Positions 15,801 through 23,397 of a DNA stretch of 35,648 bases are shown piece after piece. Both the position numbers and the translations under genes were made by a program. Position 1 is the stretch's first letter. Each line of letters starts with the position of its first letter. The notes beneath the pieces are model-generated. The model was not told where the DNA came from, did no database searches, and was given only the letters and a program-made list of their open reading frames with translations. This DNA is from Archangium sp. (GTDB taxonomy: Bacteria; Myxococcota; Myxococcia; Myxococcales; Myxococcaceae), in the NCBI GenBank assembly GCA_016793585.1, contig JAEUJR010000355.1, forward strand, positions 1 to 35,648. Direction: 5' to 3'.

Positions 15801-16729
15801 CCGAAACCGTCGCCGTCACCGTCGACGAAGTACGTCGTGAAGCTCAGGTTCTCGTCGCGCTGGCCGTCGCAGTTGTCGTCGGTGCCGTTGCACGTCTCGG
15901 GAGCGCCCGGCTTCACCGACGCGTTGCCGTCGTTGCAGTCGGCGTCGTTGGTGACCTTCCCGGCGATGGGCGCGCAGCTCGACTCGGGGCCGGTGCCTGC
16001 CGCGCCGAAGCCGTCTCCATCGACGTCGACGTAGTAGCTCTGAAAGGTGATGCCGTTGTCGACCTGCCCGTCGCAGTTGTCGTCGACGCGGTTGCACAGC
16101 TCGCTCGCGCCGGGCTTCACGGTGGGGTTCGAGTCGTTGCAGTCGCTGCGGTTGGGCACGCGCCCCGCCACCATCGACTCGCACGCGTTCACCGCAGTGG
16201 CGCTCGCGTTGCCAAAGCCGTCTCCATCGGCGTCAGGGTAGAAGTCCTGAAAAGGGAGCCCGTTGTCGATGGCGCCGTCGCAGTCGTCGTCGGTGGCGTT
16301 GCAGGTCTCGGCCGCGCCCGGGCGAATGTTCGGGTTGGCATCGTTGCAGTCACCCATCGAGGTGACGGTGCCTTCGGGCGGCGCACGGCAGCCCTCGCCG
16401 ACCCGCATGGCGCCGACGCCGTCGTGGTCGTCGTCCTTGAAGTAGCTCGTGCGCGGCAGGCCCTCGTCGATCTCTCCGTCGCAGTCTTCGTCGAAATCGT
16501 TGCAGAGCTCGGAGGCGCCCGGGTACGAGAGCGGGTCGTTGTCGTGACAGTCGACGAGGGGCTCGCTGCCACAGCTGCCCGTGCCGGGAATGCCGTCACC
16601 GTCGGCGTCGAGACACGACACCACGGGCAGCGGCGGCCCCGCGTCGATGGCGTTCATGATGCGGCTCTCGCGGCCACAGGCGCTGGCGATCAGCGCGACG
16701 ACGACGAGGAAAGAACGACGCTGCTGCAT
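12812..16729 (-). CDS. Large lipoprotein with eleven MopE-type Asp/Cys metal-binding-like repeats
   Basis: 1305 residues; ATG 16729 has GGAG directly upstream. A signal sequence ends at C18 (IASAC), an acceptable though not ideal lipobox. Residues about 60-770 hold eleven repeats of roughly 65 residues. Each begins DCND or similar, contains PGAxExCN, then DDNCDG and DEGL, and finishes with a YxDxDGDGFG loop. DxDGDG loops are Ca-binding-like; the Cys spacing and repeat match the 'putative metal-binding motif' family named for the MopE copper protein. Two shorter CNGLDDDC-type units follow, with a Cys-rich link, and then a C-terminal region of about 400 residues that looks like a beta-rich domain. 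Probably surface exposed; calcium or copper binding is plausible but unproven. Function unknown. Confidence 0.9.
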   Translation of the reverse strand: MQQRRSFLVVVALIASACGRESRIMNAIDAGPPLPVVSCLDADGDGIPGTGSCGSEPLVDCHDNDPLSYPGASELCNDFDEDCDGEIDEGLPRTSYFKDDDHDGVGAMRVGEGCRAPPEGTVTSMGDCNDANPNIRPGAAETCNATDDDCDGAIDNGLPFQDFYPDADGDGFGNASATAVNACESMVAGRVPNRSDCNDSNPTVKPGASELCNRVDDNCDGQVDNGITFQSYYVDVDGDGFGAAGTGPESSCAPIAGKVTNDADCNDGNASVKPGAPETCNGTDDNCDGQRDENLSFTTYFVDGDGDGFGAMGTGVSSCTVQAGRVTNGSDCNDADPTVKPGAPERCNSNDDDCDGLPDDGLTFTAYYADMDGDGFGTGAALSACQGVAGRVTNANDCNDGDSMVKPGAPERCNGVDDDCDGTPDDGLTFADYYVDGDGDGFGQAGSTAQRACLPVSGRVTNASDCNDGNSAIRPGVAETCNQVDDNCVGGIDEGLSTQSWYPDGDGDGRGRLGSQAVLRCNAPPGHVSSNDDCNDLNASIRPGAVEVCNGLDDNCDMLVDNGAMAQNYWVDADLDGFGQAGSTPQNSCTPISGWVTNAGDCNDGNPAIKPTATEVCNGLDDNCNTTADEGLTFLTYYRDQDNDGFGARLSAGQSRCAPLTGYVTNDTDCNDAAPAIRPGATELCNLIDDDCDGLTDELLPTQNWWADADLDGYGQATGQAQASCGTVAGRVTNNLDCNDGSAAIRPGVVETCNATDDNCNGQTDEGNPGGGAACLTGQPGVCNAGTQTCVSGSVTCVRNVSPSPERCNGLDDDCVGGVDDPFPTLGTSCSAGVGVCLRTGNVVCNAAQTGTTCSVDAGAPTASACDGLDNDCDGVTDEPFLVNTVNVSTTAWQDIEVAPYFYSAGGCRGGEGTGTDALAGGAMVMASGSGGIGFQPLDTQGAPTGTFTTFTSLTYNEIALAQAGDGFVVAGVWSTSPEIDLFYVTATTGTTRKFLYSQYNAGTGGTIDSLKVVRASGRQVVVVWRQTGGAANNGVRLARYRIDGDGSAVPYSIVNTNACGGACTISPSTTMPSGVGADSDVNDWSPTQTCSSALRKVGISYLTTGQSLNFFEVNEDGTGKWAAEEVVYTVSSPRLMAEPDVAYYPAPSGKSPWVVAYVTKDPGDVPPDADLTFGTRVVPASGSPYWSWGYAWLAYATENGVDSISRPRVTASSTQLFFVAHRYVVDASGLKRQVMTRFTDLTGSRSPFSSTVEVPVTSGACGVDVDCRPGNKFGLAAWAPFSRLYYSGSGATPVGSYSSRLTCN
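14426..16552 (-). repeat. Eleven imperfect protein-coding repeats of about 195-200 bp
   Basis: The DNA encoding the MopE-type units is a visible tandem array; motifs such as GTCGTTGCAGTC and GTCGTCGTC (plus-strand view) recur at about 200-bp spacing. Copies are diverged rather than identical, so this is an old duplication and not a recent expansion. Because each repeat is in the same frame, the opposite strand is also open, which produces a spurious antisense frame of over 1300 codons. Confidence 0.9.
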
Positions 16730-16852
16730 GGTGCTCCGACGGCCGGCCCCTTGTGCTGCTGCGGCCCTTAACGCATGGGGGCGAAGCGGGGCAAATGCGC
16801 GTCGCGCTGCACTGAAACCTGCGGGCGATACCTTTTTTCAGGGAATGGGAAA

Positions 16853-16866
16853 ACGCCGTCTGGCGC
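16853..16866 (-). terminator. Possible weak intrinsic terminator after the AlkD-family gene
   Basis: Directly after the stop, the minus-strand RNA can form a 5-bp stem (GCGCC with GGCGU, loop AGAC) followed by UUUUCCC. One pair is a G-U wobble that exists only in the minus-strand transcript, which fits this orientation. The stem is short, so confidence is low. Confidence 0.35.
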
Positions 16867-17553
16867 TCAGCCCAGGGCCTTTCGCGCCTCGCGCACCGAG
16901 AGCGGGCTCAGCCGCCCTTCCCACTTCGTGAGCCACTGGCGCACCACGGCCGGGTTCTTTCGGCCCACCGAACGCATCGCCCACCCGATGCCCTTGCGCA
17001 GGAAGAAGTCCTCACCGTCGACCGCGTGTTCAATGGCGTGCTCGAGCACGTCGAGGTCGGTGGCGTCGCCCCGCACCACCTGACAGACGAGCACCGAACG
17101 CTTGAGCCAGAGCTCGTCTGACTCGGCCCAGCGGCGCAGCACCTTCGTCATCGCCTTCGGGTCGTTCTCGAGCATCACCCCGACGACGTGCGCCGAGAGC
17201 TCGTCGACCAGATCCCACCAGGCGCCGGAGCGAATCAGCTTCTCGAGCAGCGGCGCAGCCTTCGCGGTGAGCAGCGCGCGATGGGCCCGAAGCCGCAGCA
17301 CGTTGAGGGCGACGAAGCGCTCCTCGCGAAACTCGGCGGCGAACCAGAGCTGCTCGACCAGCTTCGCCAGGCTGGGCAGGGCTTCACACGGGGTCGCGCC
17401 GAAGAGCGTCTTCGCGAGCCTGCGAGCGACGGGCACCTGCACGCCGAGGCACGGCATCTCTGACTTCAGGTACGCGCGCATGCCCTCGGCCTTGTCGGGC
17501 CTCGCGTGCCGTCGGAGCGCGGCACGAACCGCTTTCGGGCCAGGGCGCTCCAT
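16867..17553 (-). CDS. AlkD-family DNA glycosylase / alkylation repair protein
   Basis: 228 residues; its ATG overlaps the previous gene's TGA (TGATG at 17555-17551), indicating coupled translation. AlkD enzymes are all-helical HEAT-like proteins that remove 3-methyl- and 7-alkyl-purines from DNA without flipping the base. Family landmarks present are GVQVPVARRLAK near the N-terminus, WFAAEFREERFVALNVL, the WWDLVDELSAHVVG segment (Trp and Asp of the active-site cleft) and DFFLRKGIGWAMRSVGRKNP, which carries the conserved basic patch. Length is typical (about 225-240). Bacterial AlkD-like proteins without activity also exist, so catalysis is expected but not certain. Confidence 0.87.
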   Translation of the reverse strand: MERPGPKAVRAALRRHARPDKAEGMRAYLKSEMPCLGVQVPVARRLAKTLFGATPCEALPSLAKLVEQLWFAAEFREERFVALNVLRLRAHRALLTAKAAPLLEKLIRSGAWWDLVDELSAHVVGVMLENDPKAMTKVLRRWAESDELWLKRSVLVCQVVRGDATDLDVLEHAIEHAVDGEDFFLRKGIGWAMRSVGRKNPAVVRQWLTKWEGRLSPLSVREARKALG

Positions 17554-19181
17554 CACAGCTCCAGCAGCTTCATCTTGTTCTTCGCCGCCTTCGCGAGCTT
17601 GCCTTTGCCCTTCGTCGACAGCTGCTCGAGCACCTCGGCGCCGACGTTCTTGAGCTCGAACTGCGGCTTCTCGGCGAAGTGCACGCCGACGTAATACCGG
17701 GCCTCGTCCGAGAGCGCCTTCGCCTTCATCACCGCGTCGGCGACGGCGAAGCCTTCGGCGTGCAGCTTCTCGAGCTCGGCGAGGGACGGGTCGCGTTGGC
17801 GGGCGCGAGGGTGTGGGTCGAGCGAGTGATGGAGCAGCTGCTGCACGACGACACCGAAGCGATCGTCGGCGGTGGCCACCGTGGAACGGCCCAGCATGTG
17901 CCCGATGGCCTCGGCGCGCGCCGCGTCTTTCTTGCCGATCGCCTTCACCTTCTCGCGCAGCAGGTCGGCCCAGCCTTCGGGGTCGACGGCGCGCACGGGC
18001 TCGAGCTGTTTGCGGGCCACCGCGAGCGCATCGCCCAGGTTCTTTCCACCGGCGTCGAGCAGGCGCTTGACGTCTTTCTTCGAGAGCTTCTGCGCGAGCG
18101 GCGAGAGAATGTCGGCGAGCACCTGGGCGCCCGCCTCTTCGTCGGCGTCGGCGAGGGCCTCGGCGAGCAGCGACTCCCCACCCTCGAGCGCGACCACGAG
18201 CTTCGCGGCGGCCTCGGCGCGGGCGCGGTCCTTCGAGCGGGCGACCGGGAGCAGCGTCTTCGCGGCGAGTTTCCCTGCGGCGCCCTTCTGCGAGATGGCG
18301 AGCGCTCCGAGGTGGCCGATGGCCCAGAGCGAGACGGCGGCGTCTTTCGAGGCGCACAGCTCGGCCAGCTCGTCGGCGAACTCGACGCCGATCTTCAGCA
18401 CCGTCAACGAGTCGCGCGCGCCGCGAGCCACGTGCACGTTCTCGTCTTCGAGCAGGTCCATCAGCTTGCGCAGCGCCTTCTTCGACGGCCCCTTCGCGCA
18501 GGCGAAGCGCATGGCGGTGGCGGCCTCCATGCGCACGAGCGGCAGGTGTTTGCTCGAGAGGAAGGCGATGAGGTCGTCCTGCGTCTCGGGCAGCTCGAGG
18601 AAGCCGAGAATCTTCAGCGCCCCGCGCGTGGCGTCTTCGTCGTCGAGCGTCTTCTTCTTCTCGAGGAACTTGAGCACCTGGGTCTTCATCACGCGCTTCT
18701 GCGCCTCTGACATCTCGCGCGACTCCTGGCGCACCGACAGCGCGACCTTGTTGATGGCCTCGAAGGGCTGACCGCGCAGGCCTTCGAGGGCCAGCTCGAA
18801 CGACTGCTTGCCGCCGACGGCCGGCAGCAGCTGCGAGAGCACGGCGCGCGCTTCGGGCGTGGCGTCGGCGAGCCGGGCCTTGAGCTCGGGCAGCGCGGCT
18901 TCGCCGAGGTTGGCGATGGCGACGCGGGCCACCGCCTGCACGTCGCGGGAGCGATTCAAGCTGTCGAGCAACACCGGCAACGCCTTGAGCGCCTGCAGGT
19001 GCCCGAGCGCTTCGATGGCCGCCTCGGCGTAGGTGTCGAGCTCGTCCTTCGCCATCTCGATGAGCCGCGACACGACGGCAGCGTCTTTCACGCCGAGCTC
19101 ACCGATGACGACGGCGGCGGCGATGCGTTTGCGGGGCGTACGGTCGTCGAGCAGCTCGACGATGCGTTTGATGGGGTCCAT
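17553..19181 (-). CDS. HEAT-repeat protein
   Basis: 542 residues from ATG 19181, which has a perfect AGGAGG seven bases upstream; the open frame to 19643 is upstream of that and rejected. The chain is almost entirely helical HEAT units: two-helix repeats with patterns such as RIAAAVVIGELG, AAIEALGHLQALKALPVLLDSL and VAIANLGEAALPELK in the first 130 residues, and further looser repeats to about 430. The C-terminal 100 residues are basic and end in a Lys-rich stretch (KGKGKLAKAAKNKMK). HEAT proteins are binding scaffolds. The overlap with an AlkD gene, itself HEAT-like, is suggestive but gives no firm function. Confidence 0.85.
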   Translation of the reverse strand: MDPIKRIVELLDDRTPRKRIAAAVVIGELGVKDAAVVSRLIEMAKDELDTYAEAAIEALGHLQALKALPVLLDSLNRSRDVQAVARVAIANLGEAALPELKARLADATPEARAVLSQLLPAVGGKQSFELALEGLRGQPFEAINKVALSVRQESREMSEAQKRVMKTQVLKFLEKKKTLDDEDATRGALKILGFLELPETQDDLIAFLSSKHLPLVRMEAATAMRFACAKGPSKKALRKLMDLLEDENVHVARGARDSLTVLKIGVEFADELAELCASKDAAVSLWAIGHLGALAISQKGAAGKLAAKTLLPVARSKDRARAEAAAKLVVALEGGESLLAEALADADEEAGAQVLADILSPLAQKLSKKDVKRLLDAGGKNLGDALAVARKQLEPVRAVDPEGWADLLREKVKAIGKKDAARAEAIGHMLGRSTVATADDRFGVVVQQLLHHSLDPHPRARQRDPSLAELEKLHAEGFAVADAVMKAKALSDEARYYVGVHFAEKPQFELKNVGAEVLEQLSTKGKGKLAKAAKNKMKLLEL

Positions 19182-19786
19182 GCGTTCCCTCCTGACGCGG
19201 GCCGAGGTCGGCCGGAGCGGGAGGGTACCCGGGCGCGCGCGCGGAGAAAGGCGTTTCTGTCTGTCGGCCCTGCTCGGCGGTCGCCCCCGTGGACGCCTTC
19301 CGCGCAAGCGTGGGCGATGCTCGGTCTGCGCCGTGAGCCCGACTTCGTCGTGAGCCACACGTCTGGCCCATGCAGCGGGGGCGGCGTTCGTGGTCTTCCA
19401 CTCGTCGAGTCGACCCGCGGCACCTTCTCGGAGCGCACGACCTCGTGAGGCTTCGAGGTGGCACATGGAGTTCCTCTTCGCTCGGTGGGCCGTGCCATCG
19501 TGACGTTGCACCAACGGGTCTGGCGTGTCTGACGAGGGAAGGCGCAACCTGCCGCCGATGCCGGGCTGTGGCCCCCGCTTCTGGTCTCGTCTCGGCGACG
19601 AATTGGCACGCCCCGCGGAACCGCCTGCCGCTCGTTCATCCACGTTGATCAGCCGTGCGCCTCCGACGGGTGCCGGTCGTCAACGCGAGCGCCGCTCGGA
19701 GTCGTTCATCGCCGAGGCGCAGCTCGCGGCCGGCACCAGACGATCGCGGCGTCGCGAGCCCCGGCGCTCTGGCAAAGTCCCACCGC
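19182..19786 (+). other. 605-bp divergent intergenic region, no supported gene
   Basis: This gap separates the starts of the HEAT-repeat gene (minus) and the OmpA-domain lipoprotein gene (plus). Frames on both strands are open in places, but their translations are Arg/Pro-rich with no recognisable motif, no clear codon bias and no ribosome site. I see no tRNA, no convincing hairpin and no insertion-sequence remnant. A TGGCAC at about 19604 lacks the matching GC element for a sigma-54 promoter. Two divergent promoters are expected here, but I cannot place them. Confidence 0.6.
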
Positions 19787-20632
19787 ATGCGCCTCTTCCT
19801 CTTGAACGTCGTGGTGCTCTGTGGCTGCGTGACGCAGAGCACCTACGACTCGCTGAAGACCGAGCGTGACGCGCTCGACGAGACGCTCGGCGAAAAGAAC
19901 GCTGCGCTCGGCGCTCGTGACGAGACGCTCAAACGCCGCGACGCGCGCATCGTCGAGCTCGAGCAGGCGCTGGCCGCCGAGCAGGACAAGGCGAAGGAGC
20001 TCGGCGCCCGCATCGATCGCCTCGTCGCCGATCGCGCCGGGCTGTTGCGCGACCGCTCGAAGCTGCAGAACAGCGTCGAAGAGATGACCGCCGCGCTCGT
20101 CGAGCTCGAGAAGCGACGCAGCGAAGCCGAGGCCCGGGTGAACGAGTTCCGTTCGCTGCTGGCGCGCTTCAGGGCCCTCATCGACGCCGGCAAGCTGAAG
20201 GTGCGCATCGTCGACGGCCGCATGGTGGTGGTGCTCGCCACCGACGTGTTGTTCGGCTCGGGCTCGGCCGCGCTGTCGAGAGACGGCCGCGCCGCCATCA
20301 CCGAGGTGGCCGCCGTGCTCGCCAGCCTGCCGAAGCGCGCCTTCCAGGTCGAAGGACACACCGACTCGGTGCCCATCGCCACCGCGCAGTTTCCATCGAA
20401 CTGGGAGCTCGCCGCCGCCCGCGCCATCACCGTCACGAAGGCGATGATCGACGCCGGGCTTCCTGCGGGGCGGGTGTCGGCCGCCAGCTACGCCGACAAG
20501 AAGCCCACCGCCTCGAACGACTCGACCGAGGGCAAGGCGCTCAACCGCCGCATCGAGATCACGATTCTGCCCGACCTCTCGACGCTGCCCGGCTTCGACG
20601 AGCTGCAGAAGCTCGACGTGGGCGCGCGCTGA
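19787..20632 (+). CDS. OmpA-domain peptidoglycan-binding lipoprotein with coiled coil
   Basis: 281 residues from ATG 19787. A short signal ends in the lipobox LCGC, with C14 lipidated. A coiled coil (about 20-135, Leu/Glu/Arg heptads) follows, and then an OmpA/MotB-type domain (about 140-270) with VLFGSGSAALSRDG, VEGHTDSVPI, the NWELAAARA helix and GKALNRRIEI. In this family the Asp in HTD and the Arg of the NRR motif bind diaminopimelate of peptidoglycan. The protein should tether the outer membrane to the wall, as Pal does, but the long coiled coil separates it from Pal. It ends exactly where the Hsp33 gene ends on the other strand. Confidence 0.9.
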   Translation: MRLFLLNVVVLCGCVTQSTYDSLKTERDALDETLGEKNAALGARDETLKRRDARIVELEQALAAEQDKAKELGARIDRLVADRAGLLRDRSKLQNSVEEMTAALVELEKRRSEAEARVNEFRSLLARFRALIDAGKLKVRIVDGRMVVVLATDVLFGSGSAALSRDGRAAITEVAAVLASLPKRAFQVEGHTDSVPIATAQFPSNWELAAARAITVTKAMIDAGLPAGRVSAASYADKKPTASNDSTEGKALNRRIEITILPDLSTLPGFDELQKLDVGAR

Positions 20633-21523
20633 TCAGTTCTTCACGTCGTTCTTCGTCAGCTGCTCGAGCAACCCGAGCAGGTCGGGAAAGCTGATCTCGT
20701 ACTTCGTCGCGCAGAAGTGGCACGTGACCGCGGTGCTGGCGGTGGTGTCGATGATGTCCTGAATCTCGGCTTTCCCCAGCGACGCGAGCATCGACAGCGT
20801 CTTCTCGCGCGAGCAGGTGCAGTGAAACCGCGCGGGCGTTCGCTGCATGACGACGAGGCCCGGGAACAAGCGCGAGAACAGGGCGTCGGCGCCATCGATG
20901 GCAGGGTCTGCGAGCGCCGCTTCGAGCGAGCGCTGCAGCGTGGCGCCGAGCCGCTCGAGCACCGCGACGTCACCCTGCGGCATCGCCTGCACCAGCACGC
21001 CGGCGACGAGGCCGAGCGGCTCTTCTCCGCGCGGCGCCACCGCCACCGCCACCTGCGTCTTCACCTGCTCGCTGATCTCGAAGTAACGGTTGAGATCGCC
21101 GCCCAGCTCGAAGGCCGAGAGCTCGACTGACGAGCGGTAGTACTCGCCGCCCTGGTCGCGCAGCACCGAGAGAAAGCCGCTGTTGCCGAGCGCAGCCCTC
21201 CAGCGAAAGGCCTCGCCCAGCTCGACCTGCACGAGCGGGTTCTTCACGTAGCCGCGCATGGTGCCGTCGACGCCCACGTCGACGAAGAGCCCACGCAGGG
21301 CGCCGTCACACTCGACCTGCAGGTTGATGCGGCTGTCGCCCTTCTGCAGGGCGGCCATCACGCCAGCACCAGCGAAGGCCTGCGCGAGCAGCGCCGCGGA
21401 GACGGGCGCGAGCTGGTGTCGGCGCCTCGCCTCACGAGCCGTGTGCGGCACCACCGCCACGCACACCGTCAGGTTGGTCGCTTCGAGCAGCCCCTTCAGC
21501 ACCACATCAGACGACTCAGGCAC
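20633..21523 (-). CDS. hslO: Hsp33 redox-regulated chaperone
   Basis: 296 residues from GTG 21523, preferred because GGAGG (21529-21533) sits just upstream and the resulting N-terminus (PESSDVVLKGLLEAT) matches the family; the frame to 21610 runs through the terminator of the upstream gene. Hsp33 holds unfolded proteins during oxidative stress. The C-terminal redox switch is complete: C235 and C237 (CTC), then C268 and C271 (CHFC), four cysteines that bind zinc when reduced and form disulfides on oxidation. The core contains GMVVALLK-like AALQKGDSRINLQVECDG, and GTMRGYVKNP near residue 105. The full motif set makes this a firm call. Confidence 0.93.
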   Translation of the reverse strand: MPESSDVVLKGLLEATNLTVCVAVVPHTAREARRRHQLAPVSAALLAQAFAGAGVMAALQKGDSRINLQVECDGALRGLFVDVGVDGTMRGYVKNPLVQVELGEAFRWRAALGNSGFLSVLRDQGGEYYRSSVELSAFELGGDLNRYFEISEQVKTQVAVAVAPRGEEPLGLVAGVLVQAMPQGDVAVLERLGATLQRSLEAALADPAIDGADALFSRLFPGLVVMQRTPARFHCTCSREKTLSMLASLGKAEIQDIIDTTASTAVTCHFCATKYEISFPDLLGLLEQLTKNDVKN

Positions 21524-21540
21524 GACGACCTCCGCATCGA

Positions 21541-21590
21541 GGGGAAAAGACGAAGGGCGGCTCCGCGTCGATGCGGAACCGCCCTCGGTG
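21541..21590 (-). terminator. Intrinsic terminator of the Cys-rich protein gene
   Basis: Minus-strand RNA folds 21585-21573 with 21566-21554: a 13-bp stem (AGGGCGG then TTCCGC, six-base loop), followed by the T-rich tail TCGTCTTTTC. The one mismatch seen on the plus strand (C-A) becomes a G-U pair in minus-strand RNA, so the orientation is clear. It lies 44 bp after the stop at 21629 and ends just before the Hsp33 start region. Confidence 0.85.
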
Positions 21591-21628
21591 AGGAGCGGCC
21601 GGGCGTTCACCCGGCCCTCACGTCAGCT

Positions 21629-23173
21629 TCAGCAGCCGCCGTCGGCGAGCAGCGCGCCGCCGTCAGGGCAGGTCGTCGCCGAGCCGCCGCCAGCCGAGCC
21701 GCCGGCCGCCGAACCGCCGGCCGCCGAGCCACCAGCCGCCGAGCCGCCGCCAGCCGAACCACCGGCCGCCGAGCCGCCGCCAGCCGAGCCACCACCGGCC
21801 GAACCGCCACCCGTGGAGCCGGCGTCAACGTCACCAGCGTCAGGGGTGCCCGCATCGACACCAGCGTCGACGGGAGGAGGCGGCGGGCCGGCGTCCTGAC
21901 GGCCGGGGAAGTCGCAGTAGCCGTTGGGGAAGCAGACGCGCGCGCCACCGTCGGGGTAGTTGCCGCAGCCCTGGCCCGGGCGATCGCAGCGAGCCTCGCA
22001 GACACCCGTCGGCAGCGGGCCACCGTCGCTCTGCGTGAGCTGCTCGCAGACGTAGTCGGGGCGGCAGCTGGCCTGGCCACCGAGCGGCGCCGAGCAGCCC
22101 TTGAAGCAGAGGGCCTGCGTCTGGCTCACGCCGAGGCAGATGCCTTCGGCAAAGTTCTCGGTCGCGTCAGAGGTGCAGTCTTCGTCGATGCGGCACTCGC
22201 GGGTGCACTGGCCACCGGGGTTGCCCGTGAAGGTGGGGCCACCGTCGCGCTGCAGCACGATGCCGCCGTCGGCGCGGCGCTGAACCTCGGGCAGACACGC
22301 GCCACCGGCGCCAGGAGCGCCCGGCGAGGGAGCGCGGCACTCGAAGTTGAACGTGCAGGGGTCGCCGATGGTCGCCGCCGTGTCGGGCGTCGAGTTCTGG
22401 TCGACCATGTTCAGGGGCAGGCAGAAGGTCGTACCCGAGCCGAGGCACACGTAGCCCGAACGGCAGGTGCCCTGCGTGTTCGACGCGCCGCAGTTGTTCG
22501 CGAAGCAGGCGGTGCGCTCCTCACCGAAGATGCGGGGCAGGTTGAGGCAGCTGCTGCCCATGGGGCAATCATCGGTGCCCGAGGCGCCGCAGCCCTCGAT
22601 GGTGCACATGCCGCCCGGGTACGTCGCGTTGCCCGCGAGCGTCGACGACTTGCAGGTGGCCGTGGGGCCGAGCGAGCCCTGGCAGTCGACGTCGGAGATG
22701 CAGGTGTCGCCGACCTTCTTCGCCGGAGCGACGCACACGCCGTTGTCGCAGACGCTGGTCGGGGCCGCGCAGGCCTTGCAGGTCTCGCCGTTCGAGCCAC
22801 AGATGTTGCTGTTCTGGCGCGTCGAGCCGCGCTGCTGGCAGGTGCCGTTCGCGATCTTGCAGCCGTCGCACGCAGGGGCGCCGCCGCCGGTGCCGCCACC
22901 CGCGCCGCCAGCCGCACCACCGCCCGTGCCGCCGGTGCCGCAGGCGAACGTGATGGAGTCGCACGCCGTGCCGGTCGCCGAGCAGTCAGCGCACGTGTTG
23001 CCCGAGGTGCCGCAGGTGGTGTTGTTCGTGTTGTTCGGCTTGGCGACGCACTTGCCGTCCTTGCCGCAGCAGCCGTCACACGAGGCAGCGCTACACTGGG
23101 GAGTACCGCACGATGGGGCGATGGCCGCAAAGAAGCCAAGGGCGGCTCCAAGGGCGAGGGCTTGAATCTTCAT
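21629..23173 (-). CDS. Cys-rich secreted protein with C-terminal Gly/Ser/Ala repeat
   Basis: 514 residues from ATG 23173, with AGGAG about ten bases upstream; a longer frame to 23284 adds a Pro-rich piece that overlaps the ssb terminator and is rejected. The signal sequence (MKIQALALGAALGFFAAIAP) is followed by SCG; C22 could be lipidated, but proline at -2 makes the lipobox poor. About 40 cysteines occur through residue 440 in short-spaced modules like those of the lipoprotein at 7410. A GTGGTGGG linker lies at about 80-100. After an Asp/Pro-rich stretch come nine five-residue (GGGSA or AGGSA) units, then a terminal Cys. Probably surface exposed and disulfide-rich; function unknown. Confidence 0.85.
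   Translation of the reverse strand: MKIQALALGAALGFFAAIAPSCGTPQCSAASCDGCCGKDGKCVAKPNNTNNTTCGTSGNTCADCSATGTACDSITFACGTGGTGGGAAGGAGGGTGGGAPACDGCKIANGTCQQRGSTRQNSNICGSNGETCKACAAPTSVCDNGVCVAPAKKVGDTCISDVDCQGSLGPTATCKSSTLAGNATYPGGMCTIEGCGASGTDDCPMGSSCLNLPRIFGEERTACFANNCGASNTQGTCRSGYVCLGSGTTFCLPLNMVDQNSTPDTAATIGDPCTFNFECRAPSPGAPGAGGACLPEVQRRADGGIVLQRDGGPTFTGNPGGQCTRECRIDEDCTSDATENFAEGICLGVSQTQALCFKGCSAPLGGQASCRPDYVCEQLTQSDGGPLPTGVCEARCDRPGQGCGNYPDGGARVCFPNGYCDFPGRQDAGPPPPPVDAGVDAGTPDAGDVDAGSTGGGSAGGGSAGGGSAAGGSAGGGSAAGGSAAGGSAAGGSAGGGSATTCPDGGALLADGGC
21677..21811 (-). repeat. 15-bp tandem repeat, nine copies, coding GGGSA/AGGSA
   Basis: Nine in-frame 15-bp units near the 3' end of the Cys-rich gene, differing mainly at the first codon (Gly or Ala) and at wobble positions. 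It forms a flexible tail immediately before the last dozen residues. The short unit and high GC make it prone to slippage, but any gain or loss would keep the frame. Confidence 0.9.
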
Positions 23174-23266
23174 TGCTGGGCTGCTCCTGCTGCGTCCGAC
23201 GCCCTCCGGGCAAGGCGGCGGTGTGGTGAAAGGTGATGCTGCTGGAGGGCGGCGCTCAAAACAGAA

Positions 23267-23307
23267 GGCCGACCGCTTCGTCAAGTGCTGACTCGAAGCG
23301 ACCGGCC
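23267..23307 (-). terminator. Intrinsic terminator of ssb
   Basis: The minus-strand RNA pairs 23307-23294 with 23280-23267: a 14-bp stem around a 13-base loop, then TTCTGTTTT. The two plus-strand mismatches (A-C and C-A) both become G-U pairs in minus-strand RNA, which shows the direction. It sits about 90 bp after the ssb stop (23398) and upstream of the next minus gene, which begins at 23173. Confidence 0.8.
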
Positions 23308-23312
23308 CTTTA

Positions 23313-23375
23313 CCCGACTCGAACTGCGTCGGGGTTTTTCTTCGCCCCGTTTGACGTCATGCGTTGCTTCAAACG
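23313..23375. other. Two further inverted repeats between ssb and its terminator
   Basis: A 6-bp stem CCCGAC/GTCGGG (23313-23318 with 23328-23333) is followed on the plus strand by GTTTTTC; a 7-bp stem CGTTTGA/TCAAACG (23348-23354 with 23369-23375) lies closer to ssb. The first could be a plus-strand terminator, but no plus-strand gene precedes it. Its T-loop-like bases do not complete a tRNA. Role unknown; they may be structure in the ssb 3' region. Confidence 0.4.
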
Positions 23376-23397
23376 GTGAAACGCACCCTAGTGCGGA

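Noticed and set aside
12686..16771. Open plus-strand frame of 1361 codons opposite the MopE-repeat gene
   Set aside because: It is the antisense of a repetitive, GC-rich gene. Its translation is Val/Ala/Arg/Asp-rich repeats without known motifs, and the minus-strand gene has a start, ribosome site, signal peptide and clear domains.
19600..19620. Sigma-54 promoter (TGGCAC element)
   Set aside because: The -12 GC element at the right spacing is missing.
23313..23340. tRNA remnant (TTCGAGTC-like loop on the minus strand)
   Set aside because: The bases around it do not pair as a T-arm and there is no acceptor, D-arm or anticodon arm.
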